Source: Candidatus Thorarchaeota archaeon (GTDB lineage Archaea > Asgardarchaeota > Thorarchaeia > Thorarchaeales > Thorarchaeaceae). Taken from it: a stretch of DNA of 21,603 bases. Positions 14,651 to 21,411 of the stretch are shown piece after piece. The stretch spans positions 1-21,603 of the forward strand of contig JAEOSL010000056.1 in the NCBI GenBank assembly GCA_016840385.1. The letters are read 5' to 3'. The notes beneath the pieces were generated by a model. That model was given only the letters and a program-made list of their open reading frames with translations, was not told the origin of the DNA and made no database searches. The position numbers and the translations under genes are program-made. Every line of letters starts with the position of its first letter. The first letter of the stretch is position 1.

Positions 14651-15955
14651 TTATTTGAATTCTAATGAATATACGATTTTTTTGAGATCTTCGTTATAGA
14701 TACTGGCTAAAGTATATAGATGGGCACTAATCCATTTATTATCCTTGAATGTTGAAAGATGTATATTCTTCATTTTAATGTTGTATCCAAATGTTAGATG
14801 TTCAGTTAATCCTTCGTTAGCTGGAGTTCCATCGTTCAATTTTGTCTGGTTATCAGAAATAATTCTTACTTCTTGAGCATAATTTTTTAATCCATCAACC
14901 CAAATTTTTGTTGCATTTTCTAAAAGCATATTGGGTGGAACATCTATAACCCAGATCTCTAGATTCTGTCCAGGAAATGAAGTGGCGAAAATTTGCTCTG
15001 GGGAAAAAATCAATGGTGGTTTCATTTCAATCCATTTATCAGGATAAGTGATTGAAAATGTCGGTGTGATTTGATCAAATCTTTTTGTTATGATTCCTGT
15101 CTTTTTTTCAGGAAAATGTTTATTCAATCGTACCGAATCGGAATTCATTCTATCAAACCTTTCTTGAATATAAGGCAAATAATCTGGGTGAGTAATTATA
15201 TAGAAGACATCTTCTTCAATTGCTTTGATCACTCTTTCCGCAACTGTATCGGGAGACATACCGAATTTTAACAGTCTTGTAAAGTTCTCTGAGTGAATTT
15301 TACCTGCTTCAACCATCTCGGGGGTAGATTGGAACAATCCTGAACGTGTTTGTGCAATAATCTCTGTATTGTTGATTATATCTGTATCAACAAAACCTGG
15401 ACAAAGAACTGACACACCAATATTTGTATTATAATTCTGTATTAGAAGCAATTCACTAAGTGCTACTACACCATATTTTGAGACAGAATATGGGCCATTA
15501 TCTGCTGGTACCAAACCTGCAAGTGAAGCTGTATTTACAATATGACATGGTTCTCCACTTTCTACCATACCATCCAAAAATGCCTTAGTCCCGTAAATAA
15601 CACCAGATAAATTAATTCCTAACACAAAATCCCAATCCTCTAAGGTTAGAAGTTGCATATGGCTACCACTTCCAACACCAGCATTATTACACAAGATATT
15701 CACTTTGCCGAATCGTTCAAAAGTAGTATTTGCTAATTTACTGATATCATCACGATTGGATACATCGATAACCATAGATAATACTTCAGCTCCCATTTTC
15801 TCCAATTCTTGTGAGACAGAATTCAATTTATCCTCAATTAGATCTGCAATTACAATTTTCATTCCCCTTTTTGCAAAGGCATGAGCAAGACTTCGCCCAA
15901 TACCACTCCCTGCTCCTGTTATGACTGCAACCTTTCCTTTGAAATCTTTTATCAT
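14651..15955 (-). CDS. SDR dehydrogenase fused to a PsbP/DcrB-like C-terminal domain
   Basis: This is a 434-residue protein. Residues 1-280 form a classical SDR: TGAGSGIG (13-20), Asp38 at the end of strand 2 (NAD-type), NNAG (90-93), Ser144 and YSVSK (156-160), with PGFVDT after it. Residues about 297-434 form a separate domain beginning FSITYPDKWIEM and ending NEDLKKIVYSLEF. That resembles PsbP/DcrB/MOG1-fold domains (alpha-beta sandwiches usually found in exported proteins), an unusual partner for an SDR. ATG 15955 is chosen because GAGG lies 8 nt before it; ATG 15961 is too close. The gene is visibly more AT-rich than the SDR at 12568 and the methyltransferase beside it, consistent with transfer. 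TATATAAT at about 15994-16002 is the likely promoter. Confidence 0.8.
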   Translation of the reverse strand: MIKDFKGKVAVITGAGSGIGRSLAHAFAKRGMKIVIADLIEDKLNSVSQELEKMGAEVLSMVIDVSNRDDISKLANTTFERFGKVNILCNNAGVGSGSHMQLLTLEDWDFVLGINLSGVIYGTKAFLDGMVESGEPCHIVNTASLAGLVPADNGPYSVSKYGVVALSELLLIQNYNTNIGVSVLCPGFVDTDIINNTEIIAQTRSGLFQSTPEMVEAGKIHSENFTRLLKFGMSPDTVAERVIKAIEEDVFYIITHPDYLPYIQERFDRMNSDSVRLNKHFPEKKTGIITKRFDQITPTFSITYPDKWIEMKPPLIFSPEQIFATSFPGQNLEIWVIDVPPNMLLENATKIWVDGLKNYAQEVRIISDNQTKLNDGTPANEGLTEHLTFGYNIKMKNIHLSTFKDNKWISAHLYTLASIYNEDLKKIVYSLEFK

Positions 15956-16268
15956 TATCATTTCCTCATAGATAGTAATCTATCACTTCCAGTTATTATA
16001 TACAAGCACAGTTTGATTAAAAAGTTCTCTAAATTATCTTGATATGAACGGGCGTATAGAACATTACTGATTCTTTGAAGGAACTAAAAATAGATGGATG
16101 AGCTGGAGGTCCTAAGACCACCAACTCATATATTCAAAGTTATTTCATTGTCTTGACCCAGTCGATAACTGCAAATGAAAAGACAGCTAAAGATTAGAGA
16201 AATGTTGTTTATCAAAAAAATGATTGAATTTATATACAAGCAGCTAAATCCCTTATTTTTGCAGCAAG
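15956..16268. other. Divergent intergenic region holding repeat copy 3 and two promoters
   Basis: No gene is seen. From left to right it holds a minus-strand TATA-like box for the SDR fusion (about 15994-16002), repeat copy 3 (16087-16172), and TTTATATA at 16229-16236 for the rightward membrane-protein gene. Confidence 0.5.
16087..16172 (-). repeat. DUF35 gene-tail repeat, copy 3 (most diverged)
   Basis: The hairpin GAGCTGGAGGTC / GACCACCAACTC (16100-16111, 16116-16127) is followed by a tail encoding AVIDWVKTMK-stop (stop 16140-16142). The tail matches the gene at the protein level with silent changes (GTT, ATC, ACA). The outer part (KELCQP) is not recognisable. Confidence 0.65.
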
Positions 16269-16682
16269 ATGAACTATTTTTGCTGTAAGAAGGTGGGATT
16301 ATTGAATCTCGAATCGAAATATGTTTTCTTGGCTAACTGTGTAGTTATTGCCTTTTTTGGCATTAGTTTCTTTCTTATGCCTGAAATGACCGCAAATATG
16401 ATGGGAATATTTTCAGATGCACAAGGGTATGCTACTGCGCAATTCATGGGATTAGGCTTTATGATGGTAGCAGCCTTTGTGTTTACATATCGGAATCTAC
16501 CTCATTCAACAGATCGACAAATCGTATTTCTTGCGTTATTTCTTTATTATATAGGTATGATAGTAATGCACGTACTGTACCATACCCTATCGAATCTAGT
16601 CGTCATAATAGCGATAGCACTCGAAGTAATTTTTGTTATTCTCTATCTTATCCTTTTCATCATTAATATGAAGAATAGCTGA
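16269..16682 (+). CDS. Four-helix membrane protein, function unknown
   Basis: A 137-residue protein with four hydrophobic segments at about residues 18-36, 56-74, 83-101 and 107-133, a polar loop RNLPHSTDRQ, and MPEMTANMMGIF after helix 1. The layout recalls small four-helix DUF4345-like proteins, but I do not assign a family. ATG 16269 follows TTTATATA (16229-16236) at a distance that gives a leader of about 10 nt. An in-frame TTG at 16302, with AGGTGGG just before it, is the alternative and would remove the Cys-rich start NYFCCKK. The gene is AT-rich like the neighbouring SDR fusion. It is the only gene between repeat copies 3 and 4. Confidence 0.65.
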   Translation: MNYFCCKKVGLLNLESKYVFLANCVVIAFFGISFFLMPEMTANMMGIFSDAQGYATAQFMGLGFMMVAAFVFTYRNLPHSTDRQIVFLALFLYYIGMIVMHVLYHTLSNLVVIIAIALEVIFVILYLILFIINMKNS

Positions 16683-16696
16683 GTAGAGTTTGTAGA

Positions 16697-16800
16697 AAAA
16701 TAGGAAGAGAGCTGGAGAAACCCAGCTCTATTTCTTCAAAGTTACTTCATGGTCTTGACCCATTCAATGACAGGTTGATAGAGCTCCTTGATGCGCTCTT
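16697..16800 (-). repeat. DUF35 gene-tail repeat, copy 4 (longest coding match)
   Basis: A perfect hairpin AGAGCTGG / CCAGCTCT is followed by a tail encoding ERIKELYQPVIEWVKTMK-stop (stop 16742-16744). Unlike the other copies its match runs past AAAGAGCT into the gene by about 12 bases (GATGCGCTC). It also has silent or third-position differences (AAG, CCT). It sits between convergent genes and probably serves as their terminator. Confidence 0.8.
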
Positions 16801-16859
16801 TTTATCATCACTACGGATTCGTATCGTTCTGGTATAAGAATTCGGAAGCGGCTGTTCAA

Positions 16860-17429
16860 TCATGGAGCGATTTGTCGTCTGTCATTTCCAATAACCTTAG
16901 CGTCAGGATTGACTTTCAGAATCTCATCTGCATACCAACATCTTCTCACTCGAAGTTTAATCATAGGATTGCCTTGCACGAAATCCATGATGGATACAAC
17001 TCTTTCAACATCAGTCGCTCCCAGTTTTCTTGAACTCCAAACGAAAGCAATCACGAAAAATAGGAGGAGTAAGTAATAACCAAACGGTAGCATGATTCCA
17101 TCATAAAAGTTGAATCCGATGATAAGTGCGAGGAATATGGATAATGGTGCAGTGATGCCAGCAAGGAACCCAATCAATCCTCGACTCTGTTTCAGTTGAT
17201 CAGTTGTCCTGTAGTGATTGTCACAGACCAGAACATCCAGACTGATTCTTTGTGTTGATGGAGGAGGTGGAAACCACCAGTAGTATTGTGTTCGTGGTCG
17301 TGTCGGGTCCTTCTTTGTTTTCGATATCACCATACGTCTTGTAGCATTCTCTCCACAGATTGGACAACTCTGTGGAAATCTGATGTCAGATAGTTTGCTC
17401 CGAATGATGACATCTCTATCAAAGATCAA
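16860..17429 (-). CDS. Zinc-binding, two-helix membrane protein, function unknown
   Basis: A 189-residue protein. The N-terminal cytoplasmic part has CPICGE (22-27) and a later CDNHY (69-73), four likely metal ligands (Cys, Cys, Cys, His). A Pro/aromatic stretch YYWWFPPPPS lies between them. Two transmembrane helices follow at about 86-106 and 113-131, then a basic/acidic C-terminal tail (VRRCWYADEIL). No family is recognised. The start is weak: TTG 17427-17429 is the only plausible codon before the zinc motif and has no clear ribosome binding site. The gene might be leaderless or start differently. It is the only sizeable gene between repeat copies 4 and 5. Confidence 0.65.
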   Translation of the reverse strand: MIFDRDVIIRSKLSDIRFPQSCPICGENATRRMVISKTKKDPTRPRTQYYWWFPPPPSTQRISLDVLVCDNHYRTTDQLKQSRGLIGFLAGITAPLSIFLALIIGFNFYDGIMLPFGYYLLLLFFVIAFVWSSRKLGATDVERVVSIMDFVQGNPMIKLRVRRCWYADEILKVNPDAKVIGNDRRQIAP

Positions 17430-17526
17430 GGATAGACCACAGAGTGCTGGTAATAACTAGGAATGATGTATTTTCTGGTCCCAGCCAAATTGGACCTGAA
17501 TTATTCCTGAGGAAAAAACTTGGTCT

Positions 17527-17592
17527 TCAAAAATCGCCTTTTTCTTCGACGGTCTTCTTGACAAAAGTACGGATAGAATCGTAGTTCGTCAT
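17527..17592 (-). pseudogene. 21-codon ORF, possible gene remnant
   Basis: ATG at 17590-17592 opens MTNYDSIRTFVKKTVEEKG..., with codon choice and residue pattern like a genuine N-terminus, then stops at TGA 17527-17529. GGA and GTGG lie upstream. It could be a small peptide gene or the 5' remnant of a lost gene. The support is weak. Confidence 0.25.
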
Positions 17593-17612
17593 TTTCCACT
17601 ATCCTTCGACAA

Positions 17613-17681
17613 CCAGCTCGTTCATCTTCAATGTTATTTCATGGTCTTGCCCCATTCGATGACAGGTTGACAGAGCTCTTT
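17613..17681 (-). repeat. DUF35 gene-tail repeat, copy 5
   Basis: It keeps one hairpin arm (CCAGCTCG) and the full tail encoding KELCQPVIEWGKTMK-stop (stop 17634-17636). One residue is changed (V to G) and several codons differ silently (CAA, CCT, ATC). The edge is AAAGAGCTC, as in copies 1, 2 and the gene. Confidence 0.8.
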
Positions 17682-17700
17682 CACATGATATATGCAAACA

Positions 17701-17733
17701 TGGTAAGTAAAATACACAACATGATTAATTAGC
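17701..17733 (+). repeat. Conserved leader block of the first NosD-like gene
   Basis: 33 bp that match 19200-19232 with a single mismatch, including ACACAACATGATTAATTAG. They lie in the leader about 20 bp after the tail repeat, a higher match than the coding regions show. Confidence 0.75.
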
Positions 17734-17796
17734 AAAAACAGACTATGTTTTCAGGAGGGAGAGTTTCTGAAAGTACGAAAGCCTGTAATTGCATCA

Positions 17797-19026
17797 TTGA
17801 TTCTGTTGGTGTTCATGGTAGGGTGGATTCCATTCTCATTTGGGGATTATCAGCTTCATCGTGCAACTGTGATCAACGGACATGACAAGCCGTGTTCTGT
17901 TATTGTTAAATCAAACTTGTTGGAACCGATAGAGATAGAATCTGATGACGACTTTGAATCGTCTATTTGGACTGGAAATGGTTCTATTAGCAAGCCCTAT
18001 GTATTAGCAAACAAAACAATAGAAGGCGATACATGCATCTGGATAGAGCGTACAAGTAGGTACTTTAGAATCGAGAACTGTACATTGACTGCAGAATGGT
18101 ATGGGATTATTCTTAATGATATCAGTAATGCTGCAATAATAAACAACACCATCAAAACAGGTCTATCTTCCATTATTGTTGGAGGAGGGACAAATTGCAC
18201 TATTGCAAATAATTCAATCTCACGAATTAGTAGCAGCATATCAAACAGTGATGCAGGTATTGAGCTAATCGAATCGGGGAATTCAACTATTCATGATAAC
18301 GTGATAAAGGGTGGGCCAATTGGTATTTTTATTATGTCTTCTTCAAATTGTACATTGCTGAGAAATTCAGTAACAAGTAATAAACAGGCAATATCTCTTC
18401 AATCATCAGCATATAATAATTCGATAATTGAAAACAGATTCGGGAGTGTTACAGGGGAGATAGCTGTAGATGACGGGTTGAATAACTCTTGGGATGACGG
18501 AGTGTTTCTTGGTAATGCTTGGATTAATTATGATGGCGCTGGTGAATATCTAATTCCAGGTTCGGCAAATAGTGTCGATCATTTCCCAACAAGGTTTGAG
18601 CCATCATTCCCTATGGATTTTGACGGACCCACAATTAATGTGCGAATAGAGAGTGCAACCTACGACTATTACACACAACAACCAACCTCGTGGACGTTTG
18701 AAGCAAACGTGACCGACCCTTCAGGTGTTGATACAGTTCTCATCACAATAAATGGAATAAGTCATGTAATGAGCAAGTCGGTGGACATTCATATCTACAT
18801 TTACGTTCATCCATACCCATTAAACATGAGATATTCATTTTGGGCAAACGATACACTTGGGTTATCTTCAGATACAGAAGAGGGTCATATCTTAGTAGGA
18901 GTGTATGAACCTGGGACAACACCTCCGGGTGTTTATTTTGTAATAGCTATCGTGACAGGTGGCGCTCTGTTAGTGGTGACTCTTGCTCTTGTCGCAGTAA
19001 AAAAGAACCAGTCGAGAAATAGTTGA
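17797..19026 (+). CDS. NosD-like right-handed beta-helix surface protein, paralog 1
   Basis: This protein has at least 409 residues, with a signal-peptide core (LILLVFMVGWIPFSF) and ESDDDFESSIWTGNGSISKPYVLANKTIEG. A ladder of NosD-type coils with regularly spaced NNTI/NCTI/NNSI turns (about residues 85-210) follows. Then come the NSWDDG...GNAW.NY.G.GEY.IPGSA...DHFP closing motif, a beta-sandwich region (VDTVLITINGISH) and a C-terminal transmembrane helix with KKNQSR. Many NxS/T sequons suggest glycosylation. Paralog 2 starts at an ATG whose aligned codon here is GTA (17773-17775). The real start may be CTG 17767, 8 nt after GGAGG (17754-17758), which would restore the basic n-region KVRKP; TTG 17797 is the conservative choice. 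It is probably a cell-surface carbohydrate- or cell-binding protein. Confidence 0.8.
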   Translation: MILLVFMVGWIPFSFGDYQLHRATVINGHDKPCSVIVKSNLLEPIEIESDDDFESSIWTGNGSISKPYVLANKTIEGDTCIWIERTSRYFRIENCTLTAEWYGIILNDISNAAIINNTIKTGLSSIIVGGGTNCTIANNSISRISSSISNSDAGIELIESGNSTIHDNVIKGGPIGIFIMSSSNCTLLRNSVTSNKQAISLQSSAYNNSIIENRFGSVTGEIAVDDGLNNSWDDGVFLGNAWINYDGAGEYLIPGSANSVDHFPTRFEPSFPMDFDGPTINVRIESATYDYYTQQPTSWTFEANVTDPSGVDTVLITINGISHVMSKSVDIHIYIYVHPYPLNMRYSFWANDTLGLSSDTEEGHILVGVYEPGTTPPGVYFVIAIVTGGALLVVTLALVAVKKNQSRNS

Positions 19027-19078
19027 CAGAGCACAGTTGATGAACAAGATAAATCCTGTTAGAAAAGATGCTTGTGGA

Positions 19079-19180
19079 AAAATAAGAAAAGAGCTGGGAG
19101 TCTATCGATTCCCAACTCGTTCATCCTCAAAGTTATTTCATGGTCTTGACCCATTCAATGACTGGCTGACAAAGCTCTTT
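19079..19180 (-). repeat. DUF35 gene-tail repeat, copy 6
   Basis: A full-length copy. The left edge is AAAATAAGA and the hairpin is GAGCTGGGAGTC / GATTCCCAACTC. The tail encodes KELCQPVIEWVKTMK-stop (stop 19133-19135) with only silent differences from the gene in those codons. The edge is AAAGCTTTG-like, where the others have AAAGAGCTC. It follows NosD-like paralog 1 and probably terminates it. Confidence 0.82.
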
Positions 19181-19199
19181 CGCATATTATATTCTAGCT

Positions 19200-19232
19200 T
19201 GGTAAGTAAGATACACAACATGATTAATTAGC
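19200..19232 (+). repeat. Conserved leader block of the second NosD-like gene
   Basis: The partner of 17701-17733 with one mismatch. It sits about 25 bp downstream of a TATA-like CATATTATATTC (19182-19193), so it probably lies in the 5' untranslated leader. GGTGGAGAG (19253-19261) serves ATG 19271. Confidence 0.75.
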
Positions 19233-19270
19233 TAGAAACGCGTTCTCCTTTCGGTGGAGAGTTTCTTCAA

Positions 19271-20698
19271 ATGCGAAAACCTGCAATTGTATCGTTGATT
19301 CTGTTGTTGTTCATGGTAGGTTGGATCCCAATATCAAGTACAAATAATCAACTTGATTCTGGTCATCTGAACATCGTAGATGAGCAACCACAATCTGGAA
19401 TGATAGAATCAGAAGTCTTGGAACCAATTGTAATAGAATCTGATGATGACTTTGAAACAACATATTGGATTGGAAATGGTACTCTCAGCAATCCTTATGT
19501 ATTAGCCAATAAGACAATAGAAGGTGAAAGTTGTATCGACATTAGGGATACAAGTTGCTATTTCAGAATCGAAAATTGCACCTTGATTTCAACGATTTCA
19601 GGAATTATAATGGATGATGTAGAGAATGGTATCATTATTGATAGTACAATAGTGTCAGATTCTACTAACATCAATCTCAGAAGAACTGAAAATATATCAA
19701 TTCAACATAATTCCATTTCTGGATTTGTACACATATATGATTCACATCTATGTGAAGTGGTTGATAATAGCGTTAGAGCAAACAGAGCGATAGCTATAGG
19801 ACTAAGAGAAAGTGACCAGTGTCTTATCAAAAACAATGATGTATTTATGAATAATACCGGGACATCTGTGTCTCTATCTATATGTCAAAATTCAACAATT
19901 GTCAATAACACACTCAAAGGTGGTAATTACGGACTTGATTCGTATCTAGCTCAAAACAGTGTGTTTGTGAACAACACAGTAGCAAGTATAAAGCATGCAA
20001 TTGTGATGCATAATTCATCAAATAATACTATTATCGGTAATCGTTTTGCAAGTACTGATGAGGAAGTTGCTCTTGATTACGGAATGGACAATTCGTGGGA
20101 TGATGGAATATCAATTGGAAATGCATGGCTTGACTATCAAGGATCAGGTGTGTACAATATAGCTGGGAATGCAGGGTCTACAGACCATTTTCCAACAAAA
20201 TTCAAACCATCATTTTCAATAATTTTTGATTTTGAAGGACCATACATAGGTGCTAGCGTGGGATATCTAAATGTTGATTTTAACAATGATTTTCCAGAAT
20301 TTTGGAGCTTTGTAGCAACAGTGACTGATACCACCGGAGTTGACACAGTTATTATCACTGTAAATGAAGAACCGCATCTCATGATTCATCAACCAACCAG
20401 TGAGAATCCAGACCTCTATGTGTATCACCATCCAAATCCAAGATTTATGAGGTATTCTTACTGGGCTAATGATACCCTGGGATTGTCAACTGAAACAGAA
20501 CAGGGTTGGATCTCATGTGGTGTTTTTCGGTATACTACATACACGCAACCAACAACTACCACAACGACTTCATCCACAACTTCAACCACAAGCAATCCTA
20601 TTCTAAACTTAGGGAGTACTCTGATTGCAGGCAGTGTTGGTCTTCTTTTAATTTTCATTGTAGTTGTCACTATCAAGAAGAAACAGAGTTCAAAATAA
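19271..20698 (+). CDS. NosD-like right-handed beta-helix surface protein, paralog 2
   Basis: A 475-residue protein with signal peptide MRKPAIVSLILLLFMVGWIPIS. It has the same ESDDDFE...GNGTLSNPYVLANKTIEG opening as paralog 1 and NosD-type coils over about residues 85-260 with N/C-rich turns. NSWDDGISIGNAWLDYQGSG and DHFPTKF form the closing motif, followed by a beta-sandwich (VDTVIITVNEEPH). A Thr/Ser-rich stalk (TTTTTTSSTTSTTS) absent from paralog 1 leads to a transmembrane helix and KKKQSSK. Proteins of this fold bind or cut polysaccharides or shape copper centres; no catalytic residues are visible, so a structural or binding role is likelier. Its TAA stop (20696-20698) lies within the left edge of the DUF35 tail repeat unit. 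Together with paralog 1 it forms a tandem duplicate that includes the leader and a tail repeat. Confidence 0.85.
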   Translation: MRKPAIVSLILLLFMVGWIPISSTNNQLDSGHLNIVDEQPQSGMIESEVLEPIVIESDDDFETTYWIGNGTLSNPYVLANKTIEGESCIDIRDTSCYFRIENCTLISTISGIIMDDVENGIIIDSTIVSDSTNINLRRTENISIQHNSISGFVHIYDSHLCEVVDNSVRANRAIAIGLRESDQCLIKNNDVFMNNTGTSVSLSICQNSTIVNNTLKGGNYGLDSYLAQNSVFVNNTVASIKHAIVMHNSSNNTIIGNRFASTDEEVALDYGMDNSWDDGISIGNAWLDYQGSGVYNIAGNAGSTDHFPTKFKPSFSIIFDFEGPYIGASVGYLNVDFNNDFPEFWSFVATVTDTTGVDTVIITVNEEPHLMIHQPTSENPDLYVYHHPNPRFMRYSYWANDTLGLSTETEQGWISCGVFRYTTYTQPTTTTTTSSTTSTTSNPILNLGSTLIAGSVGLLLIFIVVVTIKKKQSSK

Positions 20699-20790
20699 GA
20701 GAAGAGAGCTGACAGAAAACAGTCAGCTCGTTTCCGTTAAAGTTATTTCATGGTCTTGACCCATTCAATGACCGGCTGACAGAGCTCTTT
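20692..20790 (-). repeat. DUF35 gene tail with terminator: the parent copy
   Basis: This is the 3' end of the real DUF35 gene and the following hairpin. AAAATAAGAGAAG is the left edge, GAGCTGAC / GTCAGCTC (20706-20713, 20722-20729) forms a perfect 8-bp stem with A/T-rich flanks, and 20743-20790 is coding. It terminates both convergent genes. All six other copies match this unit. Confidence 0.85.
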
Positions 20791-21408
20791 GATGCGCTCC
20801 TTCTCAGGGGTCATAGGGCCAGCCTTCCAACCATCTGCGGGTTCAAACCACCAGTCTGTAACAGTACCTTGGCGTTCTTGCTTTGGCTTCCAGACAACTT
20901 TCACTGGCATACCAAATTCGGGGTCCCATGGTTCAATGTTACGAAGCTCGTTAGCAATCGCGGTGTTACAACCATCAACGATGACGTAGGCCAGAACGAA
21001 GGGGAGTCGCTTCAATGAAGACTTTCCACTCCACCCAGCGGTAGTAAAAGTATGAACAACTCCTTCCTGCTTCAGTTTGATCCAATCGCTCTTCTCGATG
21101 TTGCAATCAAGATTCCAGCAATTCACCCTCGGTGGGAAGAACTTGTCTTTACATTTTGGACACTTGGTACCCCAGAACTCGCCTTCTACAAAACCCTTGC
21201 CGAACTTGGACACCTCTGCATACTTCCAGTAGTACAACTGGTCGTAGTGGAGGAAGACCTTGAACTGTTCGGTAGCAGAATCGTAATCGTAGCCAACAAA
21301 ACCAATACCAGTTTCCTTGATACCAGCCCTGAACTTGTCAGAGTTCTTGTCATCCCATTTCACTTCGTTGTGTCCTGGGATTTTGTGCATTCTCTTATCG
21401 TCAACCAT
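20743..21408 (-). CDS. DUF35 zinc-ribbon/OB-fold acyl-CoA-binding partner of thiolase
   Basis: A 221-residue protein with a rubredoxin-like zinc ribbon CPKCKDKFFPPRVNC...C (Cys at about 83, 86, 97 and 102) followed by an OB-fold (GVVHTFTTAGWSGKSS...LPFVLAYVIVDG...GMPVKVVWKP). This is the DUF35 layout. In archaea such proteins bridge acetoacetyl-CoA thiolase and HMG-CoA synthase, holding the CoA intermediate for the mevalonate pathway; related pairs serve other thiolases. The N-terminal 75 residues and the C-terminal helix (PEKERIKELCQPVIEWVKTMK, cut after P) extend the core. AGGAGG (21419-21424) inside the thiolase end precedes ATG 21408, and the thiolase stop is 3 bp away, so the two are one operon. 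The last 16 codons are the source of the dispersed repeats. Confidence 0.88.
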   Translation of the reverse strand: MVDDKRMHKIPGHNEVKWDDKNSDKFRAGIKETGIGFVGYDYDSATEQFKVFLHYDQLYYWKYAEVSKFGKGFVEGEFWGTKCPKCKDKFFPPRVNCWNLDCNIEKSDWIKLKQEGVVHTFTTAGWSGKSSLKRLPFVLAYVIVDGCNTAIANELRNIEPWDPEFGMPVKVVWKPKQERQGTVTDWWFEPADGWKAGPMTPEKERIKELCQPVIEWVKTMK

Positions 21409-21411
21409 TTT

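Larger units (their letters stand above)
17430..17766. other. Divergent intergenic region with a 21-codon ORF and repeat copy 5
   Basis: It contains a short minus-strand frame (17527-17592), repeat copy 5 (17613-17681) and the leader of the NosD-like gene, including a conserved block at 17701-17733 and GGAGG at 17754-17758. The promoter for the leftward gene is not evident. Confidence 0.45.
13479..20790 (-). mobile_element. Candidate cassette island bounded by 49-bp perfect direct repeats
   Basis: The two bounding copies are identical and in direct orientation: one is the genuine DUF35 3' end and the other is the outermost copy. Five more diverged copies lie inside, splitting the island into six segments of about 0.6-1.6 kb. 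Each segment has essentially one gene, in either orientation. This is the outcome expected from repeated insertion at the 3' end of a gene that is rebuilt each time. No integrase, transposase or replication gene is present inside, so any recombinase would act from elsewhere. This is inference from repeat layout only. Confidence 0.35.

Noticed and set aside
13461..20790. CRISPR array
   Set aside because: The repeats are 0.6-1.6 kb apart with genes between them, and they derive from a coding sequence. There are no short uniform spacers and no cas genes.
13461..20790. Insertion sequence or classical transposon
   Set aside because: No transposase frame and no clear terminal inverted repeats of an insertion sequence. 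The partial AAGAGAGCT / AAAGAGCTC symmetry at the unit ends is noted but too imperfect to call.
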